Source of the DNA: Bacteroidota bacterium
Lineage (GTDB): Bacteria; Bacteroidota; Bacteroidia; Flavobacteriales; Weeksellaceae
Reading direction: 5' to 3'
Length of the DNA: 64,000 bases
Assembly (NCBI GenBank): GCA_023458415.1
Contig: JAEWZO010000044.1
Location: forward strand, 1-64,000
Numbering within the stretch: the first letter of the stretch is position 1; each line of letters starts with the position of its first letter. The notes beneath the pieces were generated by a model that worked only from the letters and a program-made list of their open reading frames with translations, searched no databases and was not told where the DNA came from. The position numbers and the translations under genes were made by a program. Shown piece after piece: positions 50,337 through 58,709 of the stretch.

Positions 50337-50975
50337 CTACTTAAAAAAAGGATTGTAATCTTTCTCAAAGCCGATGGTTGTGGAGTTTCCATGGCCACTG
50401 AAAACCTGTGTTTCAGGATCTAAAACGAAAAGTTTAGTTTTAATTCCGGAAATCAGTTGTTCATAGTTTCCTTTGAAAAGATCAGTTCTTCCGATACTTC
50501 CCTGAAAAAGAACATCTCCTGAAATTACAAATTTCTGGGATACATTATGGTACACCACACTTCCCGGAGAGTGACCAGGAACGTGATAAATTTTGAATTT
50601 CTCACCATCAAAGTCAAGTTCGTCATTCTCTGAAATGAAGTGGAATTCTGCGGTTACGGGCTTTACAGTAATTCCAAAACGGCTTCCTGACATTGGAAGC
50701 AAATCGAGAACTTCTTTGTCATCCTCATGCATAGTTACCGGAAGTTTAAAATTATCAACTGCCCATTGGAGTCCCATCACGTGGTCGATATGAGCGTGTG
50801 TTAAAACAATTCGTACAATATTCAGCTGCTGATCTTTGATGAAATGATCAATGGCTTCGGTTTCCTTCTCTGTAAAGTTACCCGGATCGACAATCCAGGC
50901 ATTTTTGTTTTCATTGTAAAGGATATAAGTATTTTCAGATGCAAAATTGAAGACGAACGCCTGTAATGTGAACAT
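50337..50975 (-). CDS. MBL-fold metallo-hydrolase (glyoxalase II-like)
   Basis: A 212-residue hydrolase. THAHIDHVMG near residue 60 (HxHxDH), then VPGHSPGSVVYHN near residue 134 (third metal His) and GHGNSTTIGFEKDYNPF at the end match the glyoxalase II-like subgroup. The C-terminal substrate-binding helices of true glyoxalase II are missing, so it is likely a short-form hydroxyacylglutathione-hydrolase-like or persulfide-type enzyme. Bacillithiol-linked detoxification would fit bshA in the window, but that is speculation. Stop codons of it and the thioredoxin-like gene touch. Confidence 0.87.
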   Translation of the reverse strand: MFTLQAFVFNFASENTYILYNENKNAWIVDPGNFTEKETEAIDHFIKDQQLNIVRIVLTHAHIDHVMGLQWAVDNFKLPVTMHEDDKEVLDLLPMSGSRFGITVKPVTAEFHFISENDELDFDGEKFKIYHVPGHSPGSVVYHNVSQKFVISGDVLFQGSIGRTDLFKGNYEQLISGIKTKLFVLDPETQVFSGHGNSTTIGFEKDYNPFFK

Positions 50976-51025
50976 TGATTTTTTTGTAAAAATAAGCTTT
51001 TACAACAAAATGGCTCAAAATTCGT

Positions 51026-51033
51026 TATCTTCG
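51026..51033 (+). promoter_or_regulatory. Candidate -7 element for the T9SS plug protein
   Basis: TATCTTCG, one base off TAnnTTTG, followed by TGAAT and ATG at 51039. Predicts a leaderless message. Confidence 0.45.
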
Positions 51034-51038
51034 TGAAT

Positions 51039-52250
51039 ATGAGAATTTTCCCTTTATTATTTCTTTTTGCGACGGTTTTGTTTTTTGCGCAGGACATTCG
51101 TGGGATACAGCTTTTCAATCCTCAAACCAATGATGAAACTCCTGTAATTGGCTTTGGCGAACAACTTATCCTAAAGTTCGATGATCTTTCCAATGCAAGT
51201 AAAATTTACCGGTACACTTTAAAGCATTACGACAGAAACTGGCAGGAAGATGATTTGTTTTTTACTGAATTTGCCAACGGAAGTTTGAATGGTTTGATTG
51301 ATAATTTTCAGTATTCTTTCAATACTTATCAGAAATACACCAATTATACGCTTACTTTTCCCAACGATAAAATTCAGCCTAAAATCTCCGGAAATTTTGA
51401 GTTGGTTGTTTATAAAGATTCTCCGGAAAAACCTTTGTTCACCAAAAGATTTTGTGTGGTGGAGGATGCTGCGACATTGGGTTTAAAAATTTCCAGAGTT
51501 ACCGATGCGAGAAATCCAATGATCAATCAGCGGGTAGAAGTTCAGGCGGTTGGAAGTGCGCAGGCGCTTACCTCAAACATAAATTCTGTCAGTCTGAACG
51601 TTATTCAGAATAACAACTGGAATGTCGGTCAGTTTAATGTACGACCAAGTGCAACTTTGGGAACGAAGGTGATGTTTCAGCAGATTTCTCTGGCTTTTCC
51701 CGGGAATAATGAATTTTATTATTTTGATAACAAGAATATCGATCAACCTTTAGATATGGTTGCGGCTGTCGAAAATGTGGAAGGTGTTAACTACACATAT
51801 CTTCATCCGGTTTGGGCTTATCCACTGAATTACCAGTATCAACCTGATGTGAACGGAGCTTTTTATTTCCGTCGGAATGATTTAGGAATTGAACGCGATG
51901 CAGATAGGGAAGGAGATTATTCCTGGGTGCATTTTGCACTCGATTCCGAGAAAACAGATAAGGAAATTCATGTGTTAGGTGCTTTCAATGATTTTTACCC
52001 AACCAAAGACAGCCAAATGTACTACGACGAAAACAGTAAGATGTATGTAGCGAAAATGTATTTGAAACAGGGTTTCTATAATTATATTCTGGCTACTAAA
52101 GAAGCGGACGGAACTTTAAATTTTGGAGAGGTGAACGGAAACTTCTGGCAAACGGAAAACCTGTATCAGGCATTTCTTTATTACCGCCCTTTTGGCCGTA
52201 ACTACGATGGACTGATTGGATACGGCGAATATAGAGCGCCGGTTAGATAA
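51039..52250 (+). CDS. T9SS plug protein (DUF5103)
   Basis: A 403-residue protein with a signal peptide (RIFPLLFLFATVLFFAQ) and the DUF5103 domain of the T9SS plug protein, a beta-rich periplasmic protein that closes the SprA secretion channel when no substrate passes. Typical blocks: YRYTLKHYDRNWQEDDLFFTEFANG, NPMINQRVEVQAVG, and a C-terminal immunoglobulin-like part (EIHVLGAFNDFYPTKDSQMYYDE). The ATG at 51039 is chosen over the GTG at 51033, which lies inside the -7 element. No other core T9SS gene is in the window. Confidence 0.88.
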   Translation: MRIFPLLFLFATVLFFAQDIRGIQLFNPQTNDETPVIGFGEQLILKFDDLSNASKIYRYTLKHYDRNWQEDDLFFTEFANGSLNGLIDNFQYSFNTYQKYTNYTLTFPNDKIQPKISGNFELVVYKDSPEKPLFTKRFCVVEDAATLGLKISRVTDARNPMINQRVEVQAVGSAQALTSNINSVSLNVIQNNNWNVGQFNVRPSATLGTKVMFQQISLAFPGNNEFYYFDNKNIDQPLDMVAAVENVEGVNYTYLHPVWAYPLNYQYQPDVNGAFYFRRNDLGIERDADREGDYSWVHFALDSEKTDKEIHVLGAFNDFYPTKDSQMYYDENSKMYVAKMYLKQGFYNYILATKEADGTLNFGEVNGNFWQTENLYQAFLYYRPFGRNYDGLIGYGEYRAPVR

Positions 52251-52254
52251 AAGG

Positions 52255-52283
52255 AAAGCAGCAAAATTTTGCTGCTTTTTTAT
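52255..52283. terminator. Terminator between the plug protein gene and hemH
   Basis: Perfect palindrome AAAGCAGCAAAATTTTGCTGCTTT followed by T-runs on both sides, so it can act in both directions. Confidence 0.88.
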
Positions 52284-52296
52284 TTTTTTCGGATTT

Positions 52297-53364
52297 TTAG
52301 ACCAGATAAAATTCATTCAGTTGCTCTTCGCAAAGCGTTTGCACAACATCAATCCAGCGGTCTTCGTCATTCAGACAAGGCATATAATGGAAGTTTTCAC
52401 CGCCGGCGTGCAGAAATTCTTCTTTGCCTTCAACGGAAATTTCTTCAAGAGTTTCCAAACAGTCGGAAACAAAAGCCGGACAACAAATTGCCAGATTTTT
52501 GATACCTTTTTTTGGAAGGTTTTCCAAAGTTTCGTCTGTGTACGGTTCAATCCATTTATCGTTTCCTAATCGCGACTGAAAAGTAACAATGGCTTTTTCT
52601 TTCGGAATATTTAATTTCTGAAGAACGAGTTCAGTAGTTTTAAAACACTGATGTCTGTAACAGAATTGATGACTTGGATTCTGATCTCTTGAACAGCAGT
52701 CGTTAAGATTACAGGTTTTGGTTGGATCGGTTTTGTAAATATGTCTTTCCGGAACTCCGTGATAGGAAAACTGTACCGCATCATAATTTTCAGGAAGCTT
52801 TTCAGCAAGACTTTCAGCTAAGCAGTCGATGTAAATATCGCGGTTATAAAATGCCTGAACATAATTTATCTTAACCGTTGGGAAAAACTGTTTCCTAACT
52901 TCTTCAGCTTTATTCACCACGGTTTCTGTCGTACTCATGGCGAACTGCGGGTAAAGCGGGAAAAGAACAATTTCAGTAACGCCCTGGTCAACAAGTTTCT
53001 GTATCCCGGTTTTAATGCTGGGTTCTGCATAGCGCATCCCAATTTCTACAGGAACATCTACGCGCTCCTGAAGTTTTTTCTGAATTTTTTCAGTGATGAC
53101 AATCAGTGGAGAGCCTTCATCAGTCCAAACAGTTTTATAAGCTTCTGCAGATTTTGGCGGTCGCGTTCTCAGGATAATTCCGCGAACCAAAAGTGTCCTG
53201 AAAAACCATCTGTAATCGATAACGTGTTCATCCATGAGAAATTCGTCGAGATATTCTTTTACATCTTCAACTTTAGTCGACTTCGGAGAACCCAGATTAA
53301 CGAGCAAAATTCCTTTTTTGGACTGCCCGTTTAATTTTGTATTGATGCTTGATTCCTTCTGCAA
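52297..53364 (-). CDS. hemH: Ferrochelatase
   Basis: A 355-residue enzyme that inserts ferrous iron into protoporphyrin IX, the last step of heme synthesis. GILLVNLGSP near residue 20, the SYHGVPERH motif (catalytic His near residue 205) and PAFVSDCLETLEEI are diagnostic. After the SYHG motif comes a short Cys-rich insertion (CNLNDCC..CYRHQC), with five Cys in 23 residues. The start codon is TTG; there is no ATG in reach and the next upstream stop is about 30 bases away. It follows the Nfu gene on the same strand by 24 bases. Confidence 0.92.
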   Translation of the reverse strand: MQKESSINTKLNGQSKKGILLVNLGSPKSTKVEDVKEYLDEFLMDEHVIDYRWFFRTLLVRGIILRTRPPKSAEAYKTVWTDEGSPLIVITEKIQKKLQERVDVPVEIGMRYAEPSIKTGIQKLVDQGVTEIVLFPLYPQFAMSTTETVVNKAEEVRKQFFPTVKINYVQAFYNRDIYIDCLAESLAEKLPENYDAVQFSYHGVPERHIYKTDPTKTCNLNDCCSRDQNPSHQFCYRHQCFKTTELVLQKLNIPKEKAIVTFQSRLGNDKWIEPYTDETLENLPKKGIKNLAICCPAFVSDCLETLEEISVEGKEEFLHAGGENFHYMPCLNDEDRWIDVVQTLCEEQLNEFYLV

Positions 53365-53388
53365 AACTTCTTCTTTTCTTAAACTAAA

Positions 53389-54267
53389 TTATCCGTTTAC
53401 GGCTTCCACTTTTTCAACAAGTTCCGGAACGAACTGTTTCAGGATATTTTCAATTCCACCTTTCAGTGTTGCTGTGGAACTTGGGCAACCGGAACAAGCA
53501 CCCTGTAAGAGCATTTTTGCGGTTTTCGATTCCGCGTCGTATTCCATCAGAGAAATTTTTCCGCCGTCGTTTTCTACAGCCGGAGCAACATATTCATTCA
53601 GGATATCGGAAATTTTCATTTCGTCATCGGTATACTCGCGGTTGATGATTTTTTCTACCGGATTTTCGTGTTTCTGAGGTTCCAGATTTGAGATTTTACC
53701 ACCGTTCTGAAGATATTCAGCAATAAAAGCGCGAACAGCAACCATTACTTCGTGCCATTGCACAGAGTCGTCTTTTGTAACGGCAACAAAATTATCTGAA
53801 ATAAATACTTCCCGCGAAAAAACAAATTCATTAAAAACAGCTTCTGCTAAAGGAACTTCTACGGCTTCATCGCGGGATTTTACTTCTACGAAACCATCCA
53901 TCAAAAGTTTACTCGATACAAACTTCATCACATTCGGATTGGGCGTCATTTCAGCATAAATCTGATACATTTCACGCTTTTTCTGAAGGTAAATTCTTGG
54001 GTTGGCCAATAATTCGTCTTCAATTAAATTTTTCAGGCTTTCGGCAACGTGTTCCCATTCCACGGTATCTTCTTTGGAAACCGCTACGAAATTAGCTGTA
54101 ATGAAAATTTTCTCCACAAAAGGATAATTGAAAAGCTCCTGTGCAATTGGGATTTCAGTAATATCTGAATTTCGGTCAAGTTCCAGTGAGCCGGGAATCA
54201 GCGTGTAATCTGCGATGAATTTCATCACCTTTGGATTAGCTGTCGGTTCCAATATGATTTGTCTCAT
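53389..54267 (-). CDS. Nfu-type iron-sulfur scaffold protein with a duplicated N-terminal domain
   Basis: A 292-residue protein. Two copies of the Nfu N-terminal domain are visible: residues 1-95 (PTANPKVMKFIADYTL..FITANFVAVSKED) and 103-195 (MTPNPNVMKFVSSKLL..FISDNFVAVTKDD). The C-terminal NifU domain (215-292) holds the CxxC cluster site in LLQGACSGCPSSTATLKGGIE. It should carry and deliver Fe-S clusters. Adjacent to hemH, which fits iron metabolism. The duplicated N-domain is a known Bacteroidota form as far as I recall. Confidence 0.9.
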   Translation of the reverse strand: MRQIILEPTANPKVMKFIADYTLIPGSLELDRNSDITEIPIAQELFNYPFVEKIFITANFVAVSKEDTVEWEHVAESLKNLIEDELLANPRIYLQKKREMYQIYAEMTPNPNVMKFVSSKLLMDGFVEVKSRDEAVEVPLAEAVFNEFVFSREVFISDNFVAVTKDDSVQWHEVMVAVRAFIAEYLQNGGKISNLEPQKHENPVEKIINREYTDDEMKISDILNEYVAPAVENDGGKISLMEYDAESKTAKMLLQGACSGCPSSTATLKGGIENILKQFVPELVEKVEAVNG

Positions 54268-54286
54268 TTTTACTAAATTTGATCAG

Positions 54287-54294
54287 CAAAAATA
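54287..54294 (-). promoter_or_regulatory. Bacteroidota -7 element for the Nfu-hemH pair
   Basis: Minus strand TATTTTTG, perfect TAnnTTTG, 19 bases before the ATG. Confidence 0.62.
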
Positions 54295-54389
54295 CGCATT
54301 AGAACTTAGATGAATGCAGTACGGAGTTAGATATTTTCTATTGAAGAGTATTGAGCAGCAAATCAGAAAAAATTCAATTTTTACAAATT

Positions 54390-54917
54390 ATGGCATTAGT
54401 AAAGACACTTTTGGGAAAATCGCCGCAAATTGGCGACGATACATTTTTAGCAGAAACTGCAACGGTTATCGGAGATGTAGTGATGGGAAAAAACTGTAGT
54501 ATTTGGTACAATGCTGTTATCCGTGGCGATGTTCACTACATTAAAATGGGCGATAAAGTAAATGTTCAGGATAATGCTATGCTTCACTGTACGTACGAAA
54601 AATTCCCGCTGAATATAGGAAACAATGTTTCGATCGGCCATAATGCAATTGTTCACGGCTGTACGCTGCACGATAATGTTTTAATTGGGATGGGAGCCAT
54701 TGTAATGGACGACTGCGTGGTGGAAAGCAACTCAATTGTAGGAGCAGGTTCTGTGGTTACACAGGGAACTCACATCAAATCCGGAGAAGTTTGGGGCGGT
54801 GTTCCTGCCAGAAAAATCAAGGACATTTCTGCTGAACTTTTGGAAGGTGAAGTGAACCGTATTGCCAATAATTACGTAAAATATTCATCCTGGTTTAAAG
54901 AAGAAAACACCTTGTGA
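54390..54917 (+). CDS. Gamma-class carbonic anhydrase-like protein
   Basis: A 175-residue protein built of hexapeptide repeats forming a left-handed beta helix (IGDDTFLAETATVIGDVVMGKNCSIW...). Zinc ligand histidines are visible in MLHCTYE, SIGHNAIVHGCTLHD, as in the YrdA/PaaY group. It may hydrate CO2 or act on acyl-CoA-type substrates; activity not provable from sequence. ATG at 54390 starts the conserved region. The next gene starts on the A of its TGA. Confidence 0.9.
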   Translation: MALVKTLLGKSPQIGDDTFLAETATVIGDVVMGKNCSIWYNAVIRGDVHYIKMGDKVNVQDNAMLHCTYEKFPLNIGNNVSIGHNAIVHGCTLHDNVLIGMGAIVMDDCVVESNSIVGAGSVVTQGTHIKSGEVWGGVPARKIKDISAELLEGEVNRIANNYVKYSSWFKEENTL

Positions 54918-55462
54918 TGCAGCTGGTTTTGCATACAGAACGTTTGCTGCTAAACTCACCAGTGGAAGGCGACAGAGCAGATGTTTTGCGATATCTTAAT
55001 GAGACCTCTGACTTTGCCGAAAACACTTTGAACATGCAGTTTCCTTATCTGGATGAACATTTCGATTATTGGATGGAAATGATTAAATCCGGATTGGAAA
55101 ATAACGATGCATTCATTTTCGCTGTTCGAGATAAAACTACTGAAAAATTGATGGGTGCAGTTGGTATTCATATAGTGAAAGCGCATCAGAAAGCGGAAGT
55201 TGGTTATTGGTTGGCAAAAGAATATCGTGGGCACGGTTTCATCACAGAAGCTTTAAAGGAAGTCATCCGATATGGATTTGAGCAATTACCGCTTAACAAA
55301 ATTTACGCAACCTGGTTTTCGCACAACATAGCTTCCGGGAAAATTCTGAAAAATTGTGGAATGAAGGAAGAGGCCTTTCTGAAACAGGAATACCTGAAAC
55401 AGGGAAGATTCAGAGATACTTTTCGCTACTGTATTTTGCGCAGCGACTTTCAAAATTTCTGA
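54917..55462 (+). CDS. GNAT family N-acetyltransferase (RimJ/RimL type)
   Basis: A 181-residue enzyme of the Acetyltransf_3 group that starts with LHTERLLLNSPVEGDRADVLRYL, the usual TERLxLR-like beginning. Acetyl-CoA binding: VGYWLAKEYRGHGFITEALKEVIRYGFE, with RGHG loop, and the NIASGKILKNCGM helix. It probably acetylates protein N-termini or small amines. Its ATG overlaps the preceding TGA by one base, so it is coupled to the carbonic anhydrase gene. Confidence 0.88.
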   Translation: MQLVLHTERLLLNSPVEGDRADVLRYLNETSDFAENTLNMQFPYLDEHFDYWMEMIKSGLENNDAFIFAVRDKTTEKLMGAVGIHIVKAHQKAEVGYWLAKEYRGHGFITEALKEVIRYGFEQLPLNKIYATWFSHNIASGKILKNCGMKEEAFLKQEYLKQGRFRDTFRYCILRSDFQNF

Positions 55463-55533
55463 TATTTTTTATATAGAACTGAATCTGAGTTAGGTTAGGT
55501 ATAAAATTGGAAGCAAAAATGTAAACGCTCTGA

Positions 55534-56469
55534 ATGAAATACCTGAAACTTTCCTGGGAATTACTGGTTGAAACATTTAAAGAATGGAACAATTCTTCCG
55601 CTTCAAAAGATTCAGCAAGTTTGGCGTATTACGCCATTTTCTCGCTTCCCGGATTATTGATTATTGTCATGTGGATTGCCGGACTATTCTTTGGTGACGA
55701 GGCAGTTCGTGGTGAAATTTCCCATCAGGCAAGTGCCATTGCGGGGAAAGATATTGCAGACAGCCTTCAGAATATGATTATGAGTTCAGTACTGGATCAG
55801 AAAAATATTCTGATGAAAATTTTCGGAATACTCACTTTGGTATTTGGTGCAACGACGCTTTTTTTTCAGATGCAGCAGAGTCTTAATTCTCTTTGGGACG
55901 TGGAAGCAGAACCCAAGAAAGCCATCCAAAAGTTTATACTTGATAGAGCCAATTCACTTGGAATGATTCTCATCATTGCATTTTTACTTTTAATCAGTTT
56001 GCTGCTGTCTTCGATGCTTGGTTTAGCAAATGACTGGATTACGCGACATTTTGGTATAGAAACCTTTGTTTTTGTTCGAATGTTAAATTTCGTTGCAGGT
56101 TTTCTGGTCACAACAGTTCTGTTTGCGCTGATGTTTAAAGTTTTACCTGATGTAGAAATTTCGTGGAGATCTGTTTGGATGGGAGCTGTAGTAACGGCCT
56201 TGCTTTTTACCATTGGTAAATTTTTACTCAGCTTTTACTTCGAGATTTCAAAACCGACCTCCGTTTTTGGTGCCGCCGGAACGATTATATTACTGATGAT
56301 GTGGATTAATTATTCCTGTCAGCTGGTTTTTTTCGGAGCAAAATTCACCAAAGTTTATGCAGAAAAAATGGGGCATTTCATCAAACCTTCGAAGCATGCA
56401 AAATGGAGCGAGGCAAAACTTCTTAAGGACACGCTTCACAAACGGGAGAGCGATCAGAGTGTAGGTTAA
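55534..56469 (+). CDS. YihY/BrkB family membrane protein
   Basis: A 311-residue membrane protein with six hydrophobic helices and the family's conserved SASKDSASLAYYAIFSLPGLLIIV start, FQMQQSLNSLWDVE, and VKFLLSFYFE-like segments (GKFLLSFYFEISKPTSVFGAAGTIILLMMWINY). Function is not settled; the old RNase BN name is not supported. It has its own region upstream with TAAAATTG, one base from the -7 consensus. Ends against the stop codon of the convergent lipoprotein gene. Confidence 0.9.
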   Translation: MKYLKLSWELLVETFKEWNNSSASKDSASLAYYAIFSLPGLLIIVMWIAGLFFGDEAVRGEISHQASAIAGKDIADSLQNMIMSSVLDQKNILMKIFGILTLVFGATTLFFQMQQSLNSLWDVEAEPKKAIQKFILDRANSLGMILIIAFLLLISLLLSSMLGLANDWITRHFGIETFVFVRMLNFVAGFLVTTVLFALMFKVLPDVEISWRSVWMGAVVTALLFTIGKFLLSFYFEISKPTSVFGAAGTIILLMMWINYSCQLVFFGAKFTKVYAEKMGHFIKPSKHAKWSEAKLLKDTLHKRESDQSVG

Positions 56470-56931
56470 TTACTCAGCAGATTCTAGAGCTTGAACAGTA
56501 TTTCCCCGGATTAGTTTTGCCGTGCCGTTTTCACAGACAATTCCTGCAGGTTCCGGTACCATCATACAGTCTGAAACCAATCCGTATTTTTTATTGAAAG
56601 CAGCACTCATTTCATTGAACTGAGTTATTTTCGGCATAATCTGATTTTCCACATTTTTATGAAAAGCAATGTAAGAACTTGGTCCGCCGCAAGGTTTAGA
56701 GCCAATCGGAGCATAGGTCCAGTCGTCTGTATTTTCACAGAATTCGGATTGGGCAAGCTGTTCAATTTCAGAAAGATGAGTCCGTAAAATTTCACGGTCG
56801 TAATCTGTAATATCACCTTCCGGTTTTTCAGAAATATCTTTTGGCAACGTTAGAGTCTCGGCAACTTTCTTTTTTGAGTTACATGATACAATTAATAAAA
56901 GTGTAGCAAAAATTATCAGCAGGTTTTTCAT
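56470..56931 (-). CDS. Putative lipoprotein with a conserved Cys-rich core
   Basis: A 153-residue lipoprotein: signal LLIIFATLLLIVSCNS (Cys at about residue 17), Lys-rich linker, then a helical region (YDREILRTHLSEIEQLAQ) followed by SEFCENTDDWTYAPIGSKPCGGPSSYIAF and a C-terminal MVPEPAGIVCENG. Four mature Cys could form two disulfides. I recall similar small proteins in Flavobacteria but no family name. Start at 56931 (MKNLLII) begins the signal; 56961 is an upstream Met. Confidence 0.75.
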   Translation of the reverse strand: MKNLLIIFATLLLIVSCNSKKKVAETLTLPKDISEKPEGDITDYDREILRTHLSEIEQLAQSEFCENTDDWTYAPIGSKPCGGPSSYIAFHKNVENQIMPKITQFNEMSAAFNKKYGLVSDCMMVPEPAGIVCENGTAKLIRGNTVQALESAE

Positions 56932-56970
56932 TCTGTAAAATTGTAAAATTGTGATTATCAATTGTTATGC

Positions 56971-58602
56971 CTACTTCTTACGGCCTTTCAAAAGTTTTTC
57001 ACCGAAATAGTAAACAACCAGAAAACCAACGACGAAAATGGAAAGTCGCGACAGTAAATCACCGGTTCTAGTGTAAAAAGTCATCTTGTCGTAGAGATTT
57101 ATAGTAGCGGGAAGAGCGGTTTTGTCAAGGTAAAACGTGTCCGAAATAATATCGCCTCTTGCATTGATATGAGCAGAAATTCCGCTGTTTGCAGATCTTG
57201 CAATTTCCCGTCTGGTTTCAATCGCACGAAGTCTTGCATAAGCAAGAAGTTGCTGATGTCCCTGCGAAACACCCCACCATGAATCGTTGGTCATAATCGC
57301 AAGAAAGTTTGCTCCGTTTTTCACATATTCAGCGGTAAATTCACCATAAATACTTTCATAGCAGATAATTGGCGCTAATTTTCCTTTATTGAAACTGTTT
57401 GAAAATACTTTTCTTTCATCATCGATTCCAAGTGAAGCTACAGTTCCGCCAAAGTTAAGCATCGCATCTCCCAAAATCGGTTTCAGTTGGTTCATATAAG
57501 GGAAAATTTCAACGCCCGGAACCAGTTTTCCTTTGTGATAAATATCTACCGCTTGACCGGGAATAATCTGTGCAGCCGAATTATAACTTTCCACAAAAAG
57601 TCCGGGAGAAAGTTCGTAGGCATTTTTAGGTTTTTCATCACCTTCATTGAAAAACCGATGAGAGGAAATTCCTGTTGCAAAAACCGATTGTGGATGTTTG
57701 GAAAGAAAATCTTTTACCATATTCAGAACGAGACTCTGCTCTAATCCAGCTTCTGAAATAGAACCACGACCAGGAAGAGAAGTTTCAGGACCGATATAGA
57801 AATCTATTTTTCCGCTCGTGTGTTGCTCTGCGAGCTGAAGCAAATCATTCAGAATCGTAATGCTGTCTTTGCTGTATTTTTCGGTATAAGGATTTAGTTC
57901 CGGCTGAAGTAAAAGAACATTAACTGAACCATTTGGTTTTTGATCGAAACTGTGATAAATCCCGAGAGAAATTCCCATCGGAAGCAGAATCGCCAACAGA
58001 AAAATGGAAATATTCTTAATCAGTTCTTTACGAACACGTCCGGCTTCCCAGATTCGCAGCGTATAAAAAGCGAAAACATTAATGCTTAAAATCCAGAAAC
58101 TTCCTCCAGTAGCACCAAAAGTATCGTACCACTGAATCAGCTTCGGATAATCTGCAAAAACATTCCCGAAATTAAGCCACGGCCAGGTTAATTCCCAACT
58201 GAGATGCAGTTTTTCGAAACACATCCAGATTACCACGAAAAATACCAAACCAAAATAAGTTCCCGCCGCTTTTTTATACCAATGATACAGCTGAAAAGTT
58301 GTCGACATCAATAAACTGTTCAGTAAAACTGGGAGAATAACAGCAGGGATCGAATTGCTTCCGTCAGGATTTTGTGAGTTGTAAAGCCAACCTGTTGTTA
58401 CCGCATTCCAAACAACGAAAGTAAGGTAAGAGATACCAAATACTGCCCAACTTTTTCTTTTGATATTACTGAATTTTGTAATATCGTGTTCAGCCATCAG
58501 TAGCGGAACCAAAGCGATAAATATAAAAAACGGAATCCCGTAAGTTGGCCACGAAATGCTCAGTAATAGCGCAGAAATAAGGCCGAGAATTATATACTTC
58601 AT
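56971..58602 (-). CDS. lnt: Apolipoprotein N-acyltransferase
   Basis: A 543-residue inner-membrane enzyme that adds the third acyl chain to lipoproteins. It has about seven hydrophobic helices in the N-terminal half and a periplasmic nitrilase-like domain from residue 220. The catalytic triad is visible: Glu in GPETSLPGRGS, Lys in YHKGKLVPGVE and Cys in IICYESIYGEF. The final helix (LSIFVVGFLVVYYFG) is present. Many lipoproteins in this window would be its substrates. It follows the Cys-rich lipoprotein on the minus strand by 39 bases. Confidence 0.92.
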   Translation of the reverse strand: MKYIILGLISALLLSISWPTYGIPFFIFIALVPLLMAEHDITKFSNIKRKSWAVFGISYLTFVVWNAVTTGWLYNSQNPDGSNSIPAVILPVLLNSLLMSTTFQLYHWYKKAAGTYFGLVFFVVIWMCFEKLHLSWELTWPWLNFGNVFADYPKLIQWYDTFGATGGSFWILSINVFAFYTLRIWEAGRVRKELIKNISIFLLAILLPMGISLGIYHSFDQKPNGSVNVLLLQPELNPYTEKYSKDSITILNDLLQLAEQHTSGKIDFYIGPETSLPGRGSISEAGLEQSLVLNMVKDFLSKHPQSVFATGISSHRFFNEGDEKPKNAYELSPGLFVESYNSAAQIIPGQAVDIYHKGKLVPGVEIFPYMNQLKPILGDAMLNFGGTVASLGIDDERKVFSNSFNKGKLAPIICYESIYGEFTAEYVKNGANFLAIMTNDSWWGVSQGHQQLLAYARLRAIETRREIARSANSGISAHINARGDIISDTFYLDKTALPATINLYDKMTFYTRTGDLLSRLSIFVVGFLVVYYFGEKLLKGRKK

Positions 58603-58709
58603 AAGAGAATATCAGTCAAAAGGCGAGAAATCCGCCATTAGCAGACAAATTTAATGTTTTATAATTGAACTTTTGCTGTGCAATGTGAACAGGAAATTAT
58701 CTTTTCGCT

